Counted from the first letter of the stretch, positions 1 to 12,359 are shown. The stretch is DNA of 64,000 nucleotides from Anaeramoeba flamelloides (GCA_027625915.1 JANTQA010000015.1:11561001-11625000), one strand, 5' to 3'. Notes: generated by a model from the sequence alone, not told the origin. Numbers and translations: made by a program.

Positions 1-3000
1 GTGTTCTGCTGAAAAGTTACGGACACAAGTCTTAAAAGAAAAAAAAGATTCAACCCCGATCAATATTCAACAAATCTCCTTAACACTTCGTGAAAAAAAG
101 GAGAACAAGATCTCCACAAAGAAGTTATTGAGACAAAAAAAGATGAAAAAAAGTAAAAAAAAAACGATCCGCTTCATTTCTTCGGGTGAAAGCGAATCGT
201 CTGATTTTTCTAGTTTAGAAAACTCAGAAAGTGGCGAAGAATTGTTAATCAAAAAAAAAAATCAACTTTTTCAGTTGCTAAGATTCCATCCTTTACAGAT
301 CGATTCATTCAAAATCTCGATAATGAAAAACAAAACACAAAGTTTTGTATTAAATTTCGAAAAAGGTAATTCTTTTTGATTTTAAGGCTTCTCTATTGGT
401 GGAGACAATATTTTTCTACTTTTGCCAAGTCTTTACTCTATTTTCTGTTGTACACTATCCTCATTTAAATCTCCAAAATGCTGAACACCAGACATAATTT
501 TTAACATTCATTCAAACATTAGATTGTGAGTGAATCTCAAAATTTACTTGGCCTTGACAGCCCGCTTTGGATCATTACTTTTTAAAAAAATATTTTGGTT
601 TCATGGAATACAACGCAATTCTCGAATAAAAGTTTTTCAAAATTAAAAATGCAATGATCTTTTTGTTGTAAAAGAATAGTCTTTAACAGATATAAAAGGA
701 TCGGATCTAATTAGGATATCTTCATTTTTGCTGAATATTTTTTAAATGAAATTAATGAAATTACACTAAACTAAAACAAAAAATCATCAAGTTTAATTTG
801 AGACATCACTAGCCACTAGCATGAAAAAATAAAATTGAAAAAAAAAACAAAGTGAGACAAAACTACTCCATTCCTTAACCTTTCATCTTGAATAATAAAG
901 TTTATTCACAATATAATCAAAATTCCAGAACTTTAAATTCATGGGAATAATGTATTTATTGTTGTTAGTATAACCAACTTTTTTAAAAGTCTCTAGTCTA
1001 GAAAAAAAGGTATTTTTCGGGTAAAAAATTCCAAATAAACTGAAGAATGAATTATAGTTTAATTCAACTTGGAGATATTTACTTTGAATAGATAATAACG
1101 AATAGTTTTGAAAACATTGTACTCATCTAATAAAACTGAAACAGAGAAAAAAAAATTCCTGATGATAATTATTGAGAGTGTCCATCAAGTGCCGTCAAGT
1201 GCCTAGCTTTTTTTTAATTTTTGAAATTAAAAGAAAATTTCAAAAATTAAAAAAAAGCTAACGGCGATTTTCCAGAATTCAAAAGAATAGAGAAAAATCT
1301 TTGATTTTTACTCTATTCTTTTAAAATCTGGAAAACCTAACGAAAGTGTCCGTAGAGTGCCGTAGAGTGCCTAGCTTTTCTTGAGATTTTCTGTTTTATA
1401 TGTAAAATCTATTGATTTTCGTTAGGTTTTTTTTACTTTTAGAAATAAACCGAAAATTTATTAAAATTTTCTGTTTATTTCTAAAAGTAAAAAAAACCTA
1501 GAACACTTTACAAATAAACAGAAAACTCAAGAAAAGCTAACAGCGCTTTTCCAGAATTCAAAAGAATAGAGAAAAATCATACATTTTACTCAATTCTTTT
1601 GAATTTTGGAAAACCAACGAAAGTGTCCGTCAAGTGCCTAGGTTTTCCAGAATTCAAAAGAATAAAGTAAAATCAAATAGATTTTACTTTATTCTTTTAA
1701 ATTCTAAAAACCTAACGGCGTTTTTTTTTTACTTTTCGAAATAAACAGAAAATTTATTAAAATTTTCGGTTTATTTCAAAAATTAAAAAAAACCTAACGG
1801 AAAATCAAAAAAAAAATATTTTTTTCAATTTATATCAATAAATAATTCCATAATAGTCCAAATAATTGGTTATCCGCTTGAAAAAGATATTCATCAGATT
1901 TAAAATACTTTTAAAATATATGATTATAACCCCTTAGCTATAGAAGCATAAAAATATTCAAATTTTTTACTGTATTAAATTTTGAAAAAAAATCTTTCTA
2001 GAAAATTGAATTTTCCAACTTAAATTGTTAAATATCTTTCAAAATAATTTTTGATCCAAGATCCTTTATTAACCAATAGTGTTTATTATAAGTGAAGTTA
2101 TCAAAAAGTGAAAAATTAGCAAATGTTTAATTTTTTTTGAAAAAATTTTTTCATGATCGTGATTACTAAAATCCAAAAATTTTCAACTTGTCATTTTTTG
2201 ATTTGCGGATATTTTTCTGTTTTTCATTTCTTCTTTTTATGTAATATATTATTTCTTATTTCTATTTTCTTATAATCCTTTTATTCAAAAAAAAACAAAA
2301 AACAAAAACAAAAATAGTTACAATTAAAATTGGAGAAAATAATTTATTGGATTTAGAAATAGAAAATTTAATTATTAATAATACATCCGAAATAATCCGA
2401 AACATTTTTCCAAATTATTTTCAAAACAGTGAAAATAATCAAATTCATATTAAACATTTATCTTTTATTAAAATAAATGAATCAAAAAGGGTTTTAAATA
2501 TCCAAAAATATGAATGTAATATTATAGAATTTTATAATTTATTATATTATTATGTCGTTATGATCTCTCCATATTATTTATTTAAAAAAAAAAATCATGA
2601 AAATTTAGATATTGAAATTAATATCGGGAAATTAAAAATTAATCTGAAGCCGTATACTATTTTAATTACTAGATTTAATTTGATATTTCCTATCACCACT
2701 AATAATAACAACAAAAACAACAACAATAATAATAAGACTCCAAAAATCAATTTTTTAGATTTTGATTGTCAAATTGAAGTCGAAGATGAAGAAAATTATC
2801 CAAAATTTATTAAGCAATTTATTATATCGAATAATTTTTCATTATTCCAAACAAAAAGGTCACAAGAAAAAAATTCAGTTCAAATTGAAATTATTAAAAG
2901 AAATAATTCCAAAAATTTCAAAATAATAATCAATGATTTGATTTGTATTGGAAGAATATATGATTTTATACATTTTCAATATTTTCAGAAGGAAATATTA

Positions 3001-4575
3001 GATAATTTTTTAAAATATTGGAAGTTTATTTCTGATAATTTTCTGGATAAAAATGATCTTAAAATAAATAGCAATAACAATAATGATAACAAGACCAAGA
3101 AAAATTCCAATGATAATGATAACAAGGCCAAGAAGAAAACGGGCATCATTAGTGATGAGGGTGATAATGAGAATAATGATAATAATAATAATAATAATGA
3201 ACATAAAACAAAAAATGAAAAAAATAAATTAACTTTGGATATTCATATTAATTCATTAAAATTATGTCTTAGTATTTTTCAAAAACAATTACAATCTTAT
3301 TTCAGTGATCAATTTACAACCAAAAAAATGGAAATAAAAGTTAACACTAATTCTGAATCTGAAGAAAAAAACAATTTAATTAAAATATTTGATTTTTCTT
3401 CAAAAAAATTTTCAACGGATTATCTTTCTTTTAATATTTCAAAGGATAATTTTGATTTGGAAGAATGCTTTTTAAATTGTGAATCTTTAAAAGGATTTTC
3501 AAATTTAATGTTATCTATTTACTCATCAATTACTTTTAATAAGAAAAAAATCCTTCAGCAACAAAATTTAAAAAAAACACTATTAATTCATAATAACAGC
3601 AATAGCAGTGATGACTTCAATAATAATAAACAAATGTACAGCAATCTATTACAACTTAATAATACTAAAAGTCAATATAATTTTAAAAGAAATACTACTA
3701 GCGATATGCCAACCTTTGACCAAGAGGTCTTTGGATTCAAAAGTTTTCAAGAACAAAAAAAAAAAATTGGGAACAATCAAGAGAAAATCAACAAAACCCT
3801 TTTATTGAATACCCTAGCCTGGGAAATGTTGCAATTAGAAGAACAAATAGCAAAATTTAAACTTCACATCGCAAAGTTAAGAGATCCTTTATTTTATATA
3901 TTAAAATCTTTAAACACTCTGGAAGAACAAAAAGTTTCAAAGCTGAGTGAACAAAAAAAAAAAAATCTTCTGACAAAAGCAAAAACAATAAGTGGGCTTT
4001 GCTATAAGAAGGGGAAAGTGAATAAATCCTGGAAAAAAAGATGGATGATTTTGACAGCAGATAGAATTAGATATTTTAAGCATGAGCAGCCAACTAGAGA
4101 AGAAGACCACACAGAGTTGCCCTTAGGAACAATTTTTTTATCACAGGCTCAAATATTAAACCCGGACTCAAAAATTTTAAAAAAAAGAAAAAATTGTTTT
4201 TCATTAAAAACTTCAAATAGAAATTATCTCATTCAGCCGATAAATCAAAAATTACACCAATGGTTTGATAGCATTTCTTTTAATTTAAACCTTTTAAATC
4301 AAATAGACGGCAAGAAAAATATTGATTCAAAGCAGGTTAATTTTAATCAATTATTGAATTTAAATAATACAAGCCTCAATATTAATATTAAAAACAGCAA
4401 TAATAATAAAAATAAAAATAATAGCAACAATAACAATAATAATATCGGGATAGATTCTCCACAAAATATTATAAACTTATATTCAGGTATTAAAAAACAA
4501 TTAACTGAAATGAAAAGTTCTCATCATAGATTAATGACAATATTAGATGTGTTTCATCAAAATAATGAAAAATAA
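1..4575 (+). CDS. Bridge-like lipid-transfer (chorein/BLTP3-type) protein with PH domain, 5' partial
   Basis: Two exons join in phase: window start..365 and 2318..4575 (stop TAA). The frame is open from base 2 and ends at a donor GTAATT with one base left over. The downstream ORF has no usable ATG near its open start, and an acceptor TAG at 2315-2317 supplies the two missing bases. The junction reads ...SFVLNFEK|VTIKIGENN..., a continuous run of alternating beta-type residues. Seen: Lys/Ser-rich start, beta-rich middle, Asn-rich spacers, a helical segment near LQLEEQIAKFKLHIAKLR, and a PH domain (about 3980-4300; GLCYKKGKVNKSWKKRWMIL...). Beta-rich RBG-like segments plus a C-terminal coil suggest a VPS13/UHRF1BP1-like lipid channel at membrane contacts, but that is inference; the PH domain is firmer. 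The 1.95-kb intron holds repeat copy R1a. The N-terminus lies left of the window. Confidence 0.6.
814..2161 (+). repeat. Dispersed element R1, copy a (carries hairpin array A1)
   Basis: About 1.35 kb inside the intron of the lipid-transfer-like gene. It matches 4931-6052 in the same orientation over both flanks of its hairpin array. The ends are inverted: CACTAGCATGAAAAAAT at the left, and CACGATCATGAAAAAAT when the right end is read backwards. No coding frame is visible, so it is probably a non-autonomous DNA element. Confidence 0.7.
1178..1800. repeat. Hairpin-module array A1
   Basis: Tandem run of palindromes. It opens with GTGTCCATCAAGTGCCGTC and AGTGCCTAGC. Next come an AATTTTTGAAATTAAA hairpin and a CCAGAATTCAAAAGAATAGA hairpin. 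A second GTGTCCGTAGAGTGCCGTAG joint follows, then a nested hairpin with outer arm CTTGAGATTTTCTG and inner arm ACTTTTAGAAATAAACCG, and further copies of the same modules. CCTAACG/GCTAACGGCG joints separate the modules. Confidence 0.85.
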
Positions 4576-4930
4576 TTTTTTAATACTGCAGTCATTTTAA
4601 AAAATAGATGATTTTTTTTTTTTTATGAGATTGACAGAATTAAAACTTTTAAAATAGAAAACTCAAAAAAAGTTTGAAAAAAGTCCTTAATGCTTTAAAG
4701 TGGCTGTAGCATTATTTTAATTCTTTTAATTTTAATATTATTTATAAATTTGATTAACTGTTTTTTTTTTTTATTTTTTTATTTTAATATCTTTATTTAA
4801 AAATAAAACAATAATTTATTTGTTTTTACAAAATAATCTTCTATTGTTTATTTTTTATACATTTCAAATTAAGGTATTTCCGAAAAAGTGATGCATTTTT
4901 TTATAATTTCATAAAAAATCATCTTTGTTA

Positions 4931-6052
4931 TACTAGTATGAAAAAATAAAATGGAAAAAAAAAGTTAGACAAAACTACAATTTCAATTATCATTTCATCA
5001 TTGTTAATTGAGCTTATTCAAAACATAATCAACATTCCAGTTCTTAAAAATCTTGAGGGTGTTGTATTTATTGTTATTAATATAACTACTATTTTTAAAA
5101 GTCTCAAGTCTAGAAAAAAAGGTCTATTTTGGGGTAAAAAATTTTAAATGGATGTGACAATGAATTTTCTTTAAATTCAACTTTGGGATATTTTTTTGAA
5201 GAGATAATAACCCATAGTTTGGAAAACACTCTACTCATCTAAAAAACTCAAATACAGAAAAAAAATTAACTGATGATAAATATTGAGAGTCCTTTGTTTT
5301 CAAGGATCCAAAAGAACCAAGTTAAATCAATCCTTTTTCACTTTCTTCTAAATACTTAGCAACTTAACAAGAATAATGTCCGTCAAGTGCCGTCAAGTGC
5401 CTAGCTTTTTTTTAATTTAAGAAATTAAAAGAAAATTTAAGAAATTTTCAGTTTATTTCGAAAAGTAAAAAAAAACCTAACGAAAATCTATTGATTTTAC
5501 TAATAAACAGAAAACTCAAGAAAAGATAACTGCGGTTTTCCTGAATTAAAAAGAATAAAGTAAAATCAAATAGATTTTACTTTATTCTTTTAAATTATGG
5601 AAAAGATAACTGCGGTTTTTTTTTTACTTTTTTGAAATAAACCGAAAATTTCGTAAAATTTACTGTTTATTTCAAAAATTAAAAAAAAACTAACAGAAAA
5701 TCAAAGAAAAATTATTTTTTTCCAATTTAAAAGAACAAATAACACTTTAATAGTCAAAATAATTGATTCCCTATTTGAAAAATATTCATCAGATTAAAAA
5801 AACATTTAAAATATAATAAAATAACCTCTTATCTAGAAGCAAAAAAGTTAACAAATTTTTTACTATTAAATTGAAAAAAAATATTACTGGAAAATTGAAT
5901 TTTCCAACTTAAATTGTTAAATATCTTTCAAAATATTTTTTGATCAAAGATCCTTTATTAACCAATAGTGTTTATATTAATTGAAGTTATTAAAAAGAGT
6001 AAAATTAACAAATAAACAATTTTTTTTTGAAAAAAATTTTTTCATGATCGTG
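4931..6052 (+). repeat. Dispersed element R1, copy b (carries hairpin array A2)
   Basis: Second copy of R1, just downstream of the stop of the lipid-transfer-like gene and in the same direction as copy a. Long shared stretches include the sequence ahead of the final TCATGATCGTG. It is shorter than copy a mainly because its hairpin array (5377-5697) has fewer modules. Confidence 0.7.
5377..5697. repeat. Hairpin-module array A2
   Basis: Starts TGTCCGTCAAGTGCCGTCAA. It contains the AATTTAAGAAATTAAA hairpin, the outer CTCAAGAAAAG arm, the AGAATAAAGTAAAATC hairpin and the GAAATAAACCGAAAATTT hairpin. It lies in R1 copy b at the place A1 has in copy a, but its module order and number differ. Confidence 0.8.
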
Positions 6053-6435
6053 TAGTGGAGCTATTCGTTAATTAACAGTACCAAAATAAAGTTGAATATT
6101 AATACAGATTGGATCAATGACTAAGGTATTTATATCAAAATATTTTTGTTGAAATATTTGCACAAAAATGAAAAAAAAAAAAAAACTTTTTTTGGAGAAA
6201 GCAAGGACTACAATTTTCAATAAAATACCAGGAAATATGGTAAGGAAAAAAATGATTTTTCAAACAATAAAATACATTTATATTGCTTTTTTGCTCTTTG
6301 GAAATTTTGTTGAGATTAAATAAGTTGTGAAAACGATTTTTTTTTGATCAAAAAGAAAATAACTAACACCAATTTTCAACCCTAAAAAATATCAGAAAAA
6401 ATCGAGATCAGAAATTTTAATTTCTTTTTTTTATT

Positions 6436-6634
6436 TACAAATAGTACCACTTTTAAGACATAAACTTTCAACAAAATTTAAAGCACAAAAATCTCAAATT
6501 AAAGAACAAAATTTGAAATTTTTTTTTTACCCAAATTATTTTACTCGAATTTGAATTTTGTGCTTTAATTTGAGATTTTTTGAGTGCCTTTAATTTGGTT
6601 GAAAGTTTGTGTCTTAAAAGTAGAACTGAATATA
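6436..6634. mobile_element. MITE, TA-CAGTTCCAC family (Tc1/mariner-like ends)
   Basis: Arms of about 90 bp are inverted around a short centre. Each arm reads ...CCACTTTTAAGACATAAAC... then TTTCAAC, and CTCAAATTAAAG further in. The same ends occur at 59969-60163, 25488 and 50655. Flanking TA and a CAG start point to Tc1/mariner cut-and-paste, which is known for such ends; no transposase is present. Confidence 0.75.
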
Positions 6635-6699
6635 TCTCAATAAAAAAAAAAATCAACTTAAATTCCAAAAAATTACAATAATTATATTAAAATTGGAAA

Positions 6700-7460
6700 A
6701 ATATTATTTGTTTATTCAAAGAAGAATTCAAATCAATTTTTATCTTTTATTGAACAAAAAAATATGATTAAACAAATAAACAATCTAATTAAAAATATAC
6801 CCATGATACCTTTTTAAAATGGGAAAATTCAATTTATAACCAATAGAAACACTTTTAAATTTGATTATTATTAATTAAAAATTAATAGCCCAATCTTAAT
6901 TTTTTTTTTCAGTTGATAATATACAAATTATTAAAAATATAAATAGACATTTTATTTTTTCTCTTATTTTTTAAATATTTTCAAACAAAGTAAAAGAAAT
7001 TAAATCAAGATAATAATTTTAATAAAAAAAAAATAGATACTCTCAAAAAACCAATTTTAATACCTCAGTTTTGTTATTTATAATTTTTGTATTTGAAAAA
7101 GTATATTATATAAACTTTCAAATTCAAGAAATTTAATAAATATTTGTGAATAAAAAAAATGATCAATTTTTTCTGGATCTTCAAGGATTCAATATTTGAT
7201 TTATTTTTCTTGTATTTTTTAAATAAGGTTAAAAGGATCAAGGTTATTTGTTCATACAGACTCTCATAAATTACTCAAAATGAGATTCCAGAAAATAAAA
7301 AAACACTAAAAATTTTCATTTTTAGTTTTGATCCAAAAAAAAGCAAAGAAGAAGGATCATTCTTTTTTATTCGTAATTTCATTGAGAAAATGAAATTCTT
7401 TCAAAAATGAGAATATATTTCTCTAATATTTAAAAAATGAAGTTGATTATCAAGTCTAAT
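6700..7460. repeat. Dispersed repeat DR1, copy a
   Basis: Diverged but colinear with 26770-27520 in the same orientation. Shared landmarks include AATATTTGTGAAT, TATTTGATTTATTTTT and TTTTGATCCAAAAA. No ORF. Confidence 0.6.
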
Positions 7461-7689
7461 TGTATTATTTTGTAAGTAAGTATTCAGTTGAATTTTGGAT
7501 TAAAATTAAATAATAATTAGATACCTCTTAAGTAAATAATTTAAAATAATACTCATTTATTTCTGATATGTACTGAAAATTTAAATGAAAAATTAATAAT
7601 TTAATATAAATTAAATATATTAAATCTTGACGAATTAATATAACCCAGGATATTATTGCTAAATACTACTTTCAGACTTGATAAAATAA

Positions 7690-8085
7690 TGTTTCAAAAT
7701 AACAAAAGTGTTTTTCTTTTATGGGAGATCTATACATTAAAGTTCAAAGAAACCGACAATAAACCAAAAAAAAATATTTTTAAGATTTCTTAAAGTTTTA
7801 TTATTAAAAAAAGAAATTATAAAAATGGAAGGATCAAATTGGGAAATTTATCTCAAAAAAATGGGCCAATTATGGGGGAAATTTTTTATTGAAAAAAATT
7901 TGAATAAAAAAAAATCAAATCATATAAAAATGGAAAAATTTCTTCATAATTTAATTCCTAATTTAAATTTTATCTATGGTATCAAGGTGTTTACTTCGAA
8001 CTTGAGTTGAATTTCGGATATATTATTGGGTAATAAATTTGTTAGTTACATTGAAACAAGAAGAAAAAAAAGTACTTCTTAAAGA
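7690..8085. repeat. Dispersed repeat DR2, copy a
   Basis: Colinear with 34265-34690. Shared segments are AAAATGGAAGGATCAAATTG (near 7820), TTATCTCAAAAAAA and ACATTGAAACAAGAAGAAAA. Confidence 0.65.
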
Positions 8086-8487
8086 AGATTTAATAGATTT
8101 TAAGCTGGGTTTTTTGATCCAGGTTGGGTATTTTTTGAATTTTTTTTCAGAAGAGATAATTTTATTTGAGGTATCTAAAACTTGATTTGGTTTCAGAAAA
8201 TATGATATTTTTTTGAATTCCTCTTCAGAAATAAAGATTTATTTAACAAATTGGTTTTTTTTCAAATTTTATTTATTTTGGGTTAAATAAAAAAACTAAA
8301 AATAATTCTGAATCTGATTGAAATTTTTTCTAAATTTTTCTTTTTATTTTGGGTCGAATATTTTGTAATTGTTTTTTGATTCCGAGAATTCAACCCCTTT
8401 ACTTTAATTTTTGAAAAATTATTTTATTTTTCGTTTTGTTTGATAAAAATATTTGAAAAAAGATTTTAAAAAAAATAGTAAAAAAAT

Positions 8488-8565
8488 GATAACGGCAGGA
8501 TTCGAACCTACGCTCCGAAGAAATAGCGCCTAAAGCTATCGCCTTAACCACTCGGCCACGTTACC
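8488..8565 (-). tRNA. tRNA-Leu (UAG)
   Basis: Read on the minus strand. The acceptor stem is GGTAACG/CGTTATC with one G-U pair. The D arm contains GGCCGAGTGGTTAAGGC. The anticodon stem ATAGC/GCTAT encloses loop TTTAGGC, giving anticodon TAG. A short variable hairpin follows (CT-TCGG-AG), then T arm GTAGG-TTCGAAT-CCTGC. The A-box and B-box are intact, and TGGCCGAG is typical of tRNA-Leu. No intron. At 78 nt it is slightly short because the variable arm is small. Confidence 0.93.
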
Positions 8566-9124
8566 TTTGATTAAAACGTACCATATTTTTTTACTAATAT
8601 CATAAATAGATTAAATATCATTAAAATTATAAAAAATTACCTACAAATTCAAATTCACAATACATTTTCTTAATAAAAAAATTATCAAAATATCTAACAA
8701 ATATAAATTTCAATAATTCGTCAACAATAAACAAAAAAATTCAAACAACAAATTCAATTTATAACATTATTATATTTACACAATGAATAAAAATTTAAAT
8801 CAAACACGAGAGTTGTAATTCATCGAGGTACTCGTAAATGAAAAAACAATAAACAACTAAATTTTATTCCATAATTTCTTTAATTGTTACTTTGTCTCTA
8901 GGTAGAATTATTTTGTAGGTCTGTTATTGATTTCAATAATTCAATCGCATCCTTTCATCATTGGAATTCTAAATTGTTGATTTTTAAAATTTTTTCTGAT
9001 TTTTTTTATTTTTGACAAAGAATATTTTAAGGATCAAAAAAACGAAATGAAAATTATTTAAATAATTACGAGAAAATTTTATTATTTATAATAAAAAAGA
9101 AATAATTAGAGTTGGGATATAGAA

Positions 9125-9255
9125 TTAAATTTCATTTTCTGAAGATTTAGTTTCTTCCGATTCTGAACCTGAACCTGATACTGAACCTGACACTGAACCT
9201 GACTGGAGAAGTACTTCTTGATTATTTTTTGTATTCAATGCATCTTTTGATTCCC
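9125..9255 (-). CDS. Orphan terminal exon, Gly/Ser-Glu-rich C-terminus
   Basis: On the minus strand a pyrimidine-rich stretch ending CAATAG is followed by an open frame of 43 codons and a TAA. It contains GESKDALNTKNNQEVLLQ and then a run of Ser-Gly-Ser repeats and acidic residues. The in-phase upstream exon was not found, so the gene is incomplete or decayed. The opposite strand also has a short repetitive frame (EPDTEPD), so the coding strand is not certain. Confidence 0.35.
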
Positions 9256-9362
9256 CTATTGATTATATTTTTTAAAACAAAGAAAAATTAAAAAAAAAAA
9301 ATAAATATATAAATAAATAATACAATTCGAAATTTTTAAAGATATGTAAAGTTATCGAGGAT

Positions 9363-9557
9363 ATGAAATTTTTGAAAATAATTAATTTGAAAACAAAAAA
9401 TAGTGTAGAGATGATATTAATAATAAAATCATTAAAAACCATTCAATATAATTGTGAATTACGTGAATTAGGGTAAGCTTTCAATTTTGAATTTTTATAA
9501 TTCATCTTTTTTTTTAACTATCTTTAAAAATGTTTTTTTAGCGTACCACAATTTTAA
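9363..9557 (+). CDS. Possible two-exon micro-gene or LRR fragment
   Basis: ATG at 9363 opens 36 codons (MKFLKIINLKTKNS..., ...IQYNCELRELG) up to a good donor GTAAGC at 9473. A 69-nt intron ends TTTTTTTAG, and the second exon closes after VPQF. The leucine spacing recalls a leucine-rich repeat. The product of 41 residues is too small for confidence, and it may be a gene fragment. Confidence 0.22.
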
Positions 9558-11097
9558 TTTAAGTGATTAGTGTCACCATAGATTTCTCTATAATCAAAGT
9601 ACGCTGCAATTCGGTGTAAATGGTATTAATGTGGCATGGCTCAAATAGTTTCCTAAAAAAACTATTATAAATCTTATTGCACAATAAATTATTAGATTTT
9701 TTACTAATGATCTCAATTGAAAATTTTCATTTTGGAATTTTTTTTTCAATTTCTTTTTCCAAACCTAAAAATAGAAACTCAAAATAATAACATTCCAGTA
9801 TTTAATAATTCATATTTCTAGAGCTTCCAAAGGTAATTATTTTTTAAATTTTTTAATTTCAAAGATTAACTCAATAATCATCAACATAAAAACCCAAAAA
9901 ATGATTAGTTTTATTTGCTTTTAATAAATCTAATTATAAAATCCATATATTTCCAATATTTCAGAAGTAATTTGTCAAAAAAATCTATTTAATTATTTAA
10001 TTTTCTTCAAAAATTAAATTTTTTAGCTACTAATCTACATTTCGAAACAAATTTACGAAAGATATTAATTAACTTTGAAGTCTAAATACTGATTAAAACT
10101 TTTAAGTTTCATCTCCATTTATAGATTTTTTTCTGAAATTCTTGAATTTTTTACTAATACAAGAAACATTGTTAATTGATAAGATCAACAAGTATTATTA
10201 TACAAATAGGATTTTTAGAGACATTTAAAGCTCAGAAAACTAATGATATTTAACTTAGAATAACATCATACCTTAATTTTAGACCTCTTATTGGTATGCG
10301 CTAATCCCTTAAAATCAAAATAATTTCCAAATTAAATTGAAAGTCTAGTATTGTTATTCTTTAAACTTGTTTTGAAATTTTCGGAATTTATTTATTGTCA
10401 AAAGTAAATCGAAAGAGTCATTTAATCTGTTAATGAGAGAATTTTGAAGTGAACACATTTGAGGCTTTCAATTCAAAGAGCCTCATAAATATATATGTAC
10501 ATTAGAAATATTTGAAACTTAATTTAAATTTCTCAAAATCTTCGGAATTTGGTTTTGATTACAAAAATTAGACAATTTTTCCTGATACCCAATATTTTCT
10601 TTAAAATATTTCATTGGAAGTAGATCATTACAATTTCCATTTGTTTTAGTTTTAGGTATTAAAATAATGTTTTTAGATTTTTGTAAAATCTTTGATTTCT
10701 CATTTTATTTCTTTGCATTTGAAAATACTGTTATTTTCCAATTAATAAATGTAGAATTTTTATTTCAATTTCCAAAATGTATATTAATTATTACTGTTAC
10801 AATCAAATTAGAATAGTAAAAATTATGTCTTAGAGTTCATGAAGGAAGTTGCATTTTAATGTCTGAAAATATCAATATCTAAACGATATTGCCAAGATCT
10901 TTGGGTTTTCATTTCTTATAAAACAGAAAAATATTTTGGAATGTGAACTTAAAATTTTCGTTTTAAAATTGGAAAATCATCGTATTTCCTTGGTTGGAAA
11001 TTTTGAATTTGTGTGGTGCCACAAATTAATTTTTTGTGTGTTGTGAATTAAATTTGATCTTTTTAACAATTATTAAACATTTTATTTTTAAATTATT

Positions 11098-12151
11098 TCA
11101 AAAAACTTGTCGAAATTAAGGAGAAAAAAGCAGAAAAAAAAAAAAACTTACATTTTGATTTTTTTAAAGGTCTTTTATATATAAAAGTGGTAATTATAAA
11201 GGCAGGGACTTGTTCTGATAGAAAATAGCCAAAAAACATAAAAACCATTACAACAGAATTGTGATTTAAAAGTTTCTCATCCGATGCCTCAATAATAATC
11301 AAAATAATTCTAATAAAAAACAGTATGGTACAGATAAAGACAACAAGCCATAATTTTTTGATACTAATCATATTTGCATGTTGTAGCAAATTTTTGGGAT
11401 AAGATCTAACAAATTGGAAGGTAGCCAGCAACAGACTAATACCAGTAATAGAATAACCACAAGAAATTAGAATCTGAATTATCTGAATTTTTTTCACGAT
11501 ATTTAGCTTACTGCTTTCAAAAACCAGAAGACTAATAAGAAACAAGACCACAATATAAAGAGACAAAATAATAGCAAAAATTCTTGTTAATTTTTTTGAT
11601 CTTTCAGACGAAGTATTATTTTTCATAAAATACATCCTCAAGCTATGTTGTTTTTTGAAATTTTCATTTTTGATTGTAATTTTGGAATAGGGTTTCAAAA
11701 GTAACAAGAAATGGTTTGGAATTTTGAAGAAGAAAAAAAAAAAAAAAAAGATTGTTGTTTTAGATTTGGTTTGCGTAAACATCAAAAAAAGAATTTTTTT
11801 TGTTTTTTTTGTTTTTTCGAAAGGAAAAGAAAAAAATAAAATTTGTTACAATGAAAATGTAATAGTAACAAAAGAGCCAATAAATAGGCAAGAGGCAGAA
11901 GTGTTGATATAAATCGTTTGATCTGTATAATGTAGTTTTGGTTTGAAAGTCGTCACAAGTTCAAGAATGAGATAAATGATCCTCAGAGTAAAGACAACAA
12001 CAACTATCAATTGGAAGACGATTTGATGCGAGATTCTTCGGTCGACAGAAGAGAGCGCAAAAGCCCTTCGAAGACAGAAAAGAATTATAAAGAAATAAAT
12101 TGGTACCAAGAGACAAAAAACAGTCACTATTCCTTTTTCTTCTGTATTCAT
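11098..12151 (-). CDS. Seven-transmembrane protein, THH1/TOM1/TOM3-like
   Basis: Three exons on the minus strand, 12151-11850, 11642-11152 and 11105-11098, join in phase to 266 residues. Introns are 207 nt (GTAACA..ATAG) and 46 nt (GTAAGT..CAAG). Seven hydrophobic helices can be read in order: residues about 8-28, 43-65, 80-103, 118-140, 148-172, 185-207 and 215-240. The last helix, YFLSEQVPAFIITTFIY, followed by basic residues, fits the TOM1/THH1 pattern (Tyr...Glu..Pro...). Known members are multi-pass membrane proteins of endomembranes in plants and protists, some bound by ARL8. Another 7-TM family is possible. Intron 2 is optional: without it the frame runs 13 residues longer. Confidence 0.65.
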
Positions 12152-12359
12152 AATATAATTAAAAAGTTGAAAAGTTGAAAAAATAAATTTCTAATCAATC
12201 TTTTTGAAAAAAAGTCTCTCAATTAACATTTCAGAAAAAAAGTGAAATGAGTAAAAAGGTTACCCATCATTTTTAAATCGGAAATTAAGCAAGAAATCAG
12301 AGGAAACAGAATGAAAAATTAAAATGAATCAATTAAAAGGAAAAATATAGATTTATGGG

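Larger units (their letters stand above)
4576..8487. other. Intergenic region, repeats only
   Basis: No convincing gene. It contains R1 copy b, the 6436-6634 MITE and dispersed repeats DR1 and DR2. Everything else is poly-A/T-rich sequence. The 61-codon ORF at 7825-8010 lies in DR2, and its homologous copy at 34.4 kb is not open, so I do not call it a gene. Confidence 0.7.
8566..11097. other. Intergenic region with two weak exon-like ORFs
   Basis: Apart from the two candidates listed separately (9125-9255 and 9363-9557) I see only AT-rich sequence without domains or repeats strong enough to name. Confidence 0.6.

Noticed and set aside
1178-1800. CRISPR-like reading of the regular hairpin repeats
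   Set aside because: Spacing is irregular, the spacers are themselves palindromes shared between loci, no cas genes are present and the host is eukaryotic.
7825-8010. 61-codon plus ORF beginning MEGSNWEIYLKK
   Set aside because: It is in dispersed repeat DR2 and the other copy does not keep the frame, though a dead element ORF cannot be excluded.
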